In this document: positions 3,556 through 7,273 of the stretch, piece by piece
Layout of the letters: the number at the start of each line of letters is the position of its first letter
Position numbering within the stretch: position 1 is the stretch's first letter
DNA from: Planctomycetota bacterium
Lineage (GTDB): Bacteria; Planctomycetota; Phycisphaerae; UBA1845
DNA: 7,273 nt
Reading direction: 5' to 3'
Assembly (NCBI GenBank): GCA_022563615.1
Contig: JADFMZ010000160.1
Coordinates: forward strand, 1-7,273
Notes under the pieces: model-generated
Databases searched by the model: none
The model's input: the letters and a program-made list of their open reading frames with translations, nothing else
Told to the model about the DNA's origin: nothing
Position numbers and translations under genes: made by a program

Positions 3556-6270
3556 TCAGGACCCGCAGGGCGCCGGACACGAAAGAGCAATGCTCTTGAA
3601 AGCATCCACCGCGGCCCCGATGTCCGTAAAATTGACGTTTCGATTGGGCACGCAGCCCAGCATGTCAGTGGCTTCCATCGTAATCGTATCTGAGAAGATG
3701 CCCTTGAAGCCTTCCACCGTGTTGCCGATGTCCGTAAAGTTGACCCCCAAGCAACTTCCATCGGGACACTGGGCGTCGCGGTTGCAGGGATTGCCTTGGT
3801 TGGCGCCTGCCGAACATTTGGCATCGTGGTTGACATCACCCCACAGCCAGGTTGTGACCTCAGCGGCGGGCGAAAGCTCCTGGCCAGGTGTTACGCCGCA
3901 ATCAGCCTGAATCCGATAGAGGGAAGACGGTTGAATCTCTGCGCCCCGAACTTGAACGGTTCCCCATTGGTCCGGCGTAAGCTGGATTCGATTCGAGCCC
4001 AGCACGGCTGTAGTCATACACCTGCCGCCCGAACAATCGGCGTCGGTTGCGCAGGTCAATCCATGGAAGGTTGCACCGCCAACGCACGCCGATTCCGGCT
4101 GCTGCACATAGAGCGAAACGCACGACACGGTCGAGTCAACCGGGTCGCCGGTCACCAGCAACCCGATCGGGTTGGTCCCTGCGGCTGGGGTCACCGCCAT
4201 GTACCGACCGCCGGTAGCCGCCGCCGCCGGAGACAGACACGCTACGCAACCATTGATGGGTGCGCCGACGCAAGCGCCCGCTCCGTCACACTGATCAAAT
4301 TCCGTGCAAGGATTCTCGTCATTGCATGAAGCGGTATTGTTGGTGTACTGGCACAAATTATTGTTGCAAGCGTCGTCGGTGCAGTCGTTGAAGTCATTGC
4401 AGTCGGGACCGACCGTGCAATCTGTGGGAGGGGCGAGATTTAGACTGAACCCTTCGATGATATCGACGTCGCCGCTCCCGCTCCCATCGACGATGTACAC
4501 CGCCTCGATGGATCGGATGCCCAGCACGTCATGCAGGTTGTCCAGATCAAGGTAGATAATGGTGGCTACGCTGTTGCCCGGAGGAACGAGGAGCGTGTCG
4601 ATGTCTGCGCCTTGAAGCCCGCCGCTATAGCTGAGGAAAACATATTGCCCGTCAACGACCGGCGCACCCGATTCCGTTTCCTCGACCTCGATCAGCATCC
4701 CGAAGTCGTGTGAATTTCCCGTTCGGAGCGATCCGTCGGACCCGACCAGTGTGCTGATCAACGCAACCTCGAACGTGCGCGTGGTCGTTGCATTCGTCAG
4801 GGCGCTGCCCGTGTCTCCCACGCCTCCCGCCGGATCAACAAAGTGAATCCGCTCGGAGGGAGAGAACGTCCCGCCGAACGTGCGCGTGTCCGGCACGTTC
4901 ACCCGGATGGCTTTGATCACGGGCTGACCGTCACAGTCGCTGATGCTGTCATCGTAACTACTTGCTCCACTGACAACCTCTGCCGATTGGACGACGGTGT
5001 CGGCGAAGCCCGCAGGGATCTCAACGCCGGGGCGCGGAAGCCAGGTAACGCATTCCTCACCGTCGTCTGGAAGGTCTTTGATCATCGGGCGGACAGTCAA
5101 CGGGTCGTTCAGGTCGGTCAAGGGGTCGATCAGCGCCGGGCCGTTGCCCAACGTTTGAATCGCGGTGATGTCCGGCTGGGCCGCCAAGAAAGCGCCCAGA
5201 TCGGTGCCGAGCAATTCATTGGCGACGCCGGGGTCAGCCGCTATGCCTTGGATGGCGACAAAAACCGTCGTCTCAAGGGGTTGGCCATTAGCGTCCAACC
5301 CGGTCGTCGGATTGAGGACTCGCACCGTAGCGGTGATCGACCATGTCGGGTTTACGACGTCGGGATCGCCACCGTTAACCTTGGTCGCGCTCACGGAGAC
5401 CGGCGTCGTGACGATGACGCCGTCCGCAATGCCGGCGCTGACCGTAGCTACAAAATCGGGTCGAAACATAGTCTGGCCAGTGGTCACGGTAACAGTGTCG
5501 CCGGGTGCAAACGTAACGGCGGCGGGGTCGCTGGATGCGCCGGGCGTAGCGGTCACTTGCATGGCCACGTTGCCGCCGATGTTGGCGGCGATCAGACCCA
5601 ACTGGGCCGTCGTTTCAGCGAGCGCATTGACCACTTGCAATGAGCTATCCGCAACGGACAACTCGGCGGGACTTGTGGTGAATGTTGTGCGCCCCGGCGT
5701 GGGATACCAGGGGCCGGCGTTCGAGATCGTTCGATAGGCGTTGAGGGCATCGCAAACAGCCGGATTCAGGTTTTGATCGTTGCAGAATGAATTGCTCCCA
5801 CCTTCGGTCGTCAATTTGGGCACGTCCCCAAACAAACGGACATATCCGTTGCCGCCGTCTTCGGGAATCTGCGGAATGAGTTCGCCATAGGCTCCGCCTT
5901 CGGGAAGAACCGCGGTCAGGTCGATGGAGGGGTCTTCCTGCATGGGTTGCTGCAGAATGTCGAAACTCAGATCGTCGTTGCCGGCCAGGCCGTCGAGGAG
6001 CGCCGATATTTCGAGAACACCGCCATTGGCCAGGTCCGGGTCCGCGTTGACACAGGACGAATCGCAGGACGTGGAGGTGCACCCGCAGGTTGCTTGGTTT
6101 ACGTGGCCGTCGTCCTTGCGGTCGTAGAGTTTGGCGTAACCTGAAATATCGTCTCGATTGACCAACAGATAGGCGCTGGACCCGTTTTGAATGATGCCGC
6201 CGCCAGCTTCGCCGGGCATGGTGCCGACGGGGAAGATGCGGGCGTCTATGCCCATGTCGCCCACTTGCAC
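3556..6270 (-). CDS. Large multidomain extracellular protein with dockerin-like C-terminus, N-terminus missing
   Basis: The 904-codon ORF has only a GTG (6270) or ATG (6255) as starts, with no ribosome binding site and no signal peptide. An in-frame TGA lies 36 nt upstream, within the adjoining hairpin. It begins mid-domain: residues about 1-60 (FPVGTMPGEAG, SSAYLLVNRDD, KLYDRKDDGHV) resemble a lamin-tail or similar beta-sandwich cut at its front. Residues 61-610 are Thr/Val/Gly/Asp-rich beta-type sequence without a named motif. Residues 618-678 are a Cys-rich double module (CNDFNDCTDDAC, CTEFDQCDGAGAC). Residues 729-751 and 819-840 are two copies of a smaller Cys module. Residues 811-895 hold a dockerin-like pair, GDVNHD...VNFTDIGNTVEGFK and NVNFTDIGAAVDAFK. 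The protein ends SCPAPCGS. Such proteins are exported and calcium- and disulfide-stabilised. The role is unknown, and without an export signal this copy is probably inactive. Confidence 0.7.
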   Translation of the reverse strand: MQVGDMGIDARIFPVGTMPGEAGGGIIQNGSSAYLLVNRDDISGYAKLYDRKDDGHVNQATCGCTSTSCDSSCVNADPDLANGGVLEISALLDGLAGNDDLSFDILQQPMQEDPSIDLTAVLPEGGAYGELIPQIPEDGGNGYVRLFGDVPKLTTEGGSNSFCNDQNLNPAVCDALNAYRTISNAGPWYPTPGRTTFTTSPAELSVADSSLQVVNALAETTAQLGLIAANIGGNVAMQVTATPGASSDPAAVTFAPGDTVTVTTGQTMFRPDFVATVSAGIADGVIVTTPVSVSATKVNGGDPDVVNPTWSITATVRVLNPTTGLDANGQPLETTVFVAIQGIAADPGVANELLGTDLGAFLAAQPDITAIQTLGNGPALIDPLTDLNDPLTVRPMIKDLPDDGEECVTWLPRPGVEIPAGFADTVVQSAEVVSGASSYDDSISDCDGQPVIKAIRVNVPDTRTFGGTFSPSERIHFVDPAGGVGDTGSALTNATTTRTFEVALISTLVGSDGSLRTGNSHDFGMLIEVEETESGAPVVDGQYVFLSYSGGLQGADIDTLLVPPGNSVATIIYLDLDNLHDVLGIRSIEAVYIVDGSGSGDVDIIEGFSLNLAPPTDCTVGPDCNDFNDCTDDACNNNLCQYTNNTASCNDENPCTEFDQCDGAGACVGAPINGCVACLSPAAAATGGRYMAVTPAAGTNPIGLLVTGDPVDSTVSCVSLYVQQPESACVGGATFHGLTCATDADCSGGRCMTTAVLGSNRIQLTPDQWGTVQVRGAEIQPSSLYRIQADCGVTPGQELSPAAEVTTWLWGDVNHDAKCSAGANQGNPCNRDAQCPDGSCLGVNFTDIGNTVEGFKGIFSDTITMEATDMLGCVPNRNVNFTDIGAAVDAFKSIALSCPAPCGS
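3586..3636 (-). repeat. Second dockerin-like half-repeat in the large secreted protein
   Basis: Encodes VNFTDIGAAVDAFKSIA, residues 879-895. It matches VNFTDIGNTVEGFKGIF at residues 843-859 at 11 of 17 positions. Together they form a dockerin-like pair with the N-x-x-D end of a calcium loop in each half. This second half lacks the leading D-x-N-x-D and has LGCVPNRN instead. Confidence 0.6.
3694..3744 (-). repeat. First dockerin-like half-repeat in the large secreted protein
   Basis: Encodes VNFTDIGNTVEGFKGIF, residues 843-859. The first half of its calcium loop (GDVNHD, residues 811-816) is separated from it by the Cys module at 3751-3816. Its DNA keeps a near-identical block with the second half (GATGTCCGTAAA on the plus strand in both), which suggests a fairly recent duplication or strong codon conservation. 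Confidence 0.6.
3751..3816 (-). repeat. Cys-rich mini-module, copy 2, inside the dockerin-like loop
   Basis: Residues 819-840 read C-SAGANQGNP-C-NRDAQ-C-PDG-S-C. The spacing and the shared G-A, G-x-x-C, D-A-x-C and G-x-C match copy 1 at 4018-4086. Four cysteines could form two disulfides. It is inserted between the two halves of the first calcium-binding loop. Confidence 0.6.
4018..4086 (-). repeat. Cys-rich mini-module, copy 1
   Basis: Residues 729-751 read C-VGGATFHGLT-C-ATDAD-C-SGGR-C. Four cysteines have spacing nearly the same as copy 2. Modules with C..DADC.GG.C are common in exported proteins of Planctomycetes and Myxococcota (family knowledge). Confidence 0.6.
4237..4422 (-). repeat. 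Cys-rich double module (CNDxxxCT..C type)
   Basis: Residues 617-678 contain ten cysteines in two units, CNDFNDCTDDACNNNLC and CNDENPCTEFDQCDGAGAC. This is the C-[ND]-D-x-x-x-C-T-x-x-D-x-C-x-x-G-x-C type found in disulfide-rich surface proteins. It separates the beta-rich body from the C-terminal domain and probably acts as a rigid spacer. Confidence 0.6.
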
Positions 6271-6291
6271 CTTGTTTGGGACGGCGCCCAG

Positions 6292-6324
6292 CGCACCGAC
6301 CGCTCAGCAGCAGCGGTCGGTGCG
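6292..6324. terminator. Perfect 13-bp-stem hairpin after the OLD nuclease gene
   Basis: CGCACCGACCGCT (6292-6304) and AGCGGTCGGTGCG (6312-6324) are perfect reverse complements around a 7-nt loop. It begins 21 nt downstream of the OLD gene stop on the minus strand, the right place for a terminator. There is no T-tract, so termination would rely on the stem alone or the hairpin may have another role. The truncated start of the large secreted-protein ORF falls directly after it. Confidence 0.5.
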
Positions 6325-6345
6325 ACCTGCCCGGTCACGTCGGTG

Positions 6346-7273
6346 CTAGATTCTGAACAGCGACTTGACCCTTGCAGCGAATGCATCCGTCGGCTTGCCG
6401 TCTCGGATCAGCAGAAGCGCATTGAAAGGCTTCTCACCCGGCGGTGGCGGACAACCGTGGCATACTTCTGGGATATCGGGGTCGAAGTGCTCAACGGTCG
6501 CTATCGGCCCGTGCTCTTGATTTGCTTTTTCGACTAGTTCCAGAATGCGCGCGTTGTTCTTCGCGGTGTCTGCGTTCCCCGGGTCGAGATCACAAGCGAC
6601 GGTGTAGGGGATTCCGAATGCATTCAACACCTTCTGGAGGGATGGGATGCGTTGCTTGCCGCCAACCTCGACTACCGTAACGCGGCGATCAAGACAGTCG
6701 GCGTGGTCCCGGGCGGTCCCGACAATGTAGATGACGTCCTCTTGCCCTTCGGTGATCACGACCCGGTCGGCAAAGAACACCTTGCTTACGTCACCGGAGC
6801 AAAGGTTGATTTCCTTCAAGCGCTGCCGCTCGTCCGCATCAACCCATGCGAGATCGGCCGTCTTGAACTCTGTCGGGGCATTCTGTGTCGACCGACGTAC
6901 GATGTGCAGTCCGCCCGCACGCTCAAGCCGAACAAGGAAGCTGCTGTGTGTTGACAAGAGTACCTGATCGCCGGCGGACACAGTCACGAGGTCGTCAAAA
7001 AACTGCTCCTGCGCCTGAGGATGGAGAAAGAGTTCCGGCTCTTCGAAGGCGATGATGTTCGGTCCGCGATCAACCGGTGGCGCGCCTTCATCAGGCTTGA
7101 ACACGCCTCGTTGAGCGCGGAAGTCCGCGTAGAGCTGGAATACCCTGAACAGAATCTGACGCTGGATGCCGTCACCCTTATCCGGCAAGTCAGTGTCGTT
7201 CCCGTCGTTAACCCCAAGCACGAGTCCTGCCACAAGAATCTTTGCAAGGTCGTCGACTTCAGTCCGAATGGTG
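6346..7273 (-). CDS. OLD-family ATPase/TOPRIM nuclease, C-terminal part (5' end outside window)
   Basis: The frame is open to the right edge and ends at TAG 6348-6346, giving 308 residues. Motifs, counting from the GTG at 7233: KGDGIQRQILF (19-29), the signature-like region of OLD/AAA ATPases; Walker B NIIAFEEPELFLHP (59-72); H-loop LLSTHSSFLV (92-101); TOPRIM glutamate in VVITEGQEDVIYI (158-170, E162); VVEVGGKQRI (187-196); and the TOPRIM D-x-D in ACDLDPGN (213-220, D215 and D217). OLD proteins are usually 550-700 residues, so Walker A and roughly half the protein lie beyond the window. The GTG at 7233 is internal, since coding continues upstream (TIRTEVDDLAKILVAG). OLD nucleases nick or cut DNA and several act in phage defence; GajA of Gabija is the class paired with a UvrD-like helicase. 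No helicase follows here. The C-terminus has an unassigned CHGC near the end. Confidence 0.85.
   Translation of the reverse strand, partial: TIRTEVDDLAKILVAGLVLGVNDGNDTDLPDKGDGIQRQILFRVFQLYADFRAQRGVFKPDEGAPPVDRGPNIIAFEEPELFLHPQAQEQFFDDLVTVSAGDQVLLSTHSSFLVRLERAGGLHIVRRSTQNAPTEFKTADLAWVDADERQRLKEINLCSGDVSKVFFADRVVITEGQEDVIYIVGTARDHADCLDRRVTVVEVGGKQRIPSLQKVLNAFGIPYTVACDLDPGNADTAKNNARILELVEKANQEHGPIATVEHFDPDIPEVCHGCPPPPGEKPFNALLLIRDGKPTDAFAARVKSLFRI

Noticed and set aside
2492..3599. Plus-strand ORFs across the SbcC-like fragment and its partner
   Set aside because: They run opposite a frame with Walker A and Q-loop motifs and encode no recognisable protein.
4843..5643. 266-codon plus-strand ORF
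   Set aside because: It lies wholly opposite the large secreted protein, is rich in Arg/His/Gly as expected of a shadow of Asp/Thr/Val-rich GC-biased DNA, and has no motif.
1..7273. CRISPR arrays, tRNA or rRNA genes, complete insertion sequences
   Set aside because: I saw no regularly spaced repeats, no cloverleaf-like segments and no intact transposase with terminal inverted repeats.
6346..7273. Gabija system (GajA-GajB)
   Set aside because: The OLD-type nuclease fits GajA in general terms, but no UvrD-like helicase follows it and the ATPase half is outside the window, so the subtype cannot be set.

Overview
The window looks like a stretch of a GC-rich bacterial chromosome in which broken genes and fragments outnumber intact ones. 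The best lineage clue is the large secreted protein on the minus strand. Its C-terminus carries a dockerin-like motif pair (GDVNHD...VNFTDI, then VNFTDI again) and Cys-rich modules (CTDDAC, DADCSGGRC), a style I associate with Planctomycetes/Phycisphaerae and, for the Cys modules, also with Myxococcota. This is family knowledge, not a search result.

Left part, plus strand (1-2300): the 3' end of an unrecognised gene (3-275), then a probable lipoprotein of unknown function (343-1149) with a good ribosome binding site. From about 1150 to 2240 lies what I read as the remnant of a Mu-like transposable prophage. An unassigned open frame is followed by a stretch in another frame that resembles the region just before the catalytic core of MuA-type transposases. 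Next, after another frame change, comes the C-terminal lid of an AAA ATPase (MuB-like position). A small helical protein with two related repeats (GemA/Gp16-like position) follows after 3 nt. The transposase DDE core and the ATPase nucleotide-binding core are absent, so a deletion seems to have fused the remains.

Middle (2241-3555): a spacer with a perfect 9-bp-stem hairpin and a short direct repeat. On the minus strand there are then two fragments spaced like an operon: an 82-91 residue C-terminal piece of unknown family (possibly the nuclease partner, SbcD/Mre11-like, by context) and, 7 nt further on, the N-terminal ATPase lobe of an SbcC/Rad50-like protein. The latter ends abruptly after the start of its coiled coil. 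An imperfect inverted repeat lies at both ends of the SbcC-like piece.

Right part, minus strand (3556-7273): a 904-codon multidomain extracellular-type protein that lacks any signal peptide or ribosome binding site and so seems to have lost its N-terminus. A perfect 13-bp-stem hairpin comes next, and then the C-terminal two thirds or so of an OLD-family ATPase/TOPRIM nuclease that runs off the right edge. The OLD gene has an intact 3' end; its N-terminal ATPase half lies outside the window.

I do not see a complete new system. The most notable points are the Mu-like remnant, the truncated SbcC-like ATPase, the OLD nuclease as a possible defence gene, and the dockerin-like calcium loop interrupted by a Cys-rich mini-module.
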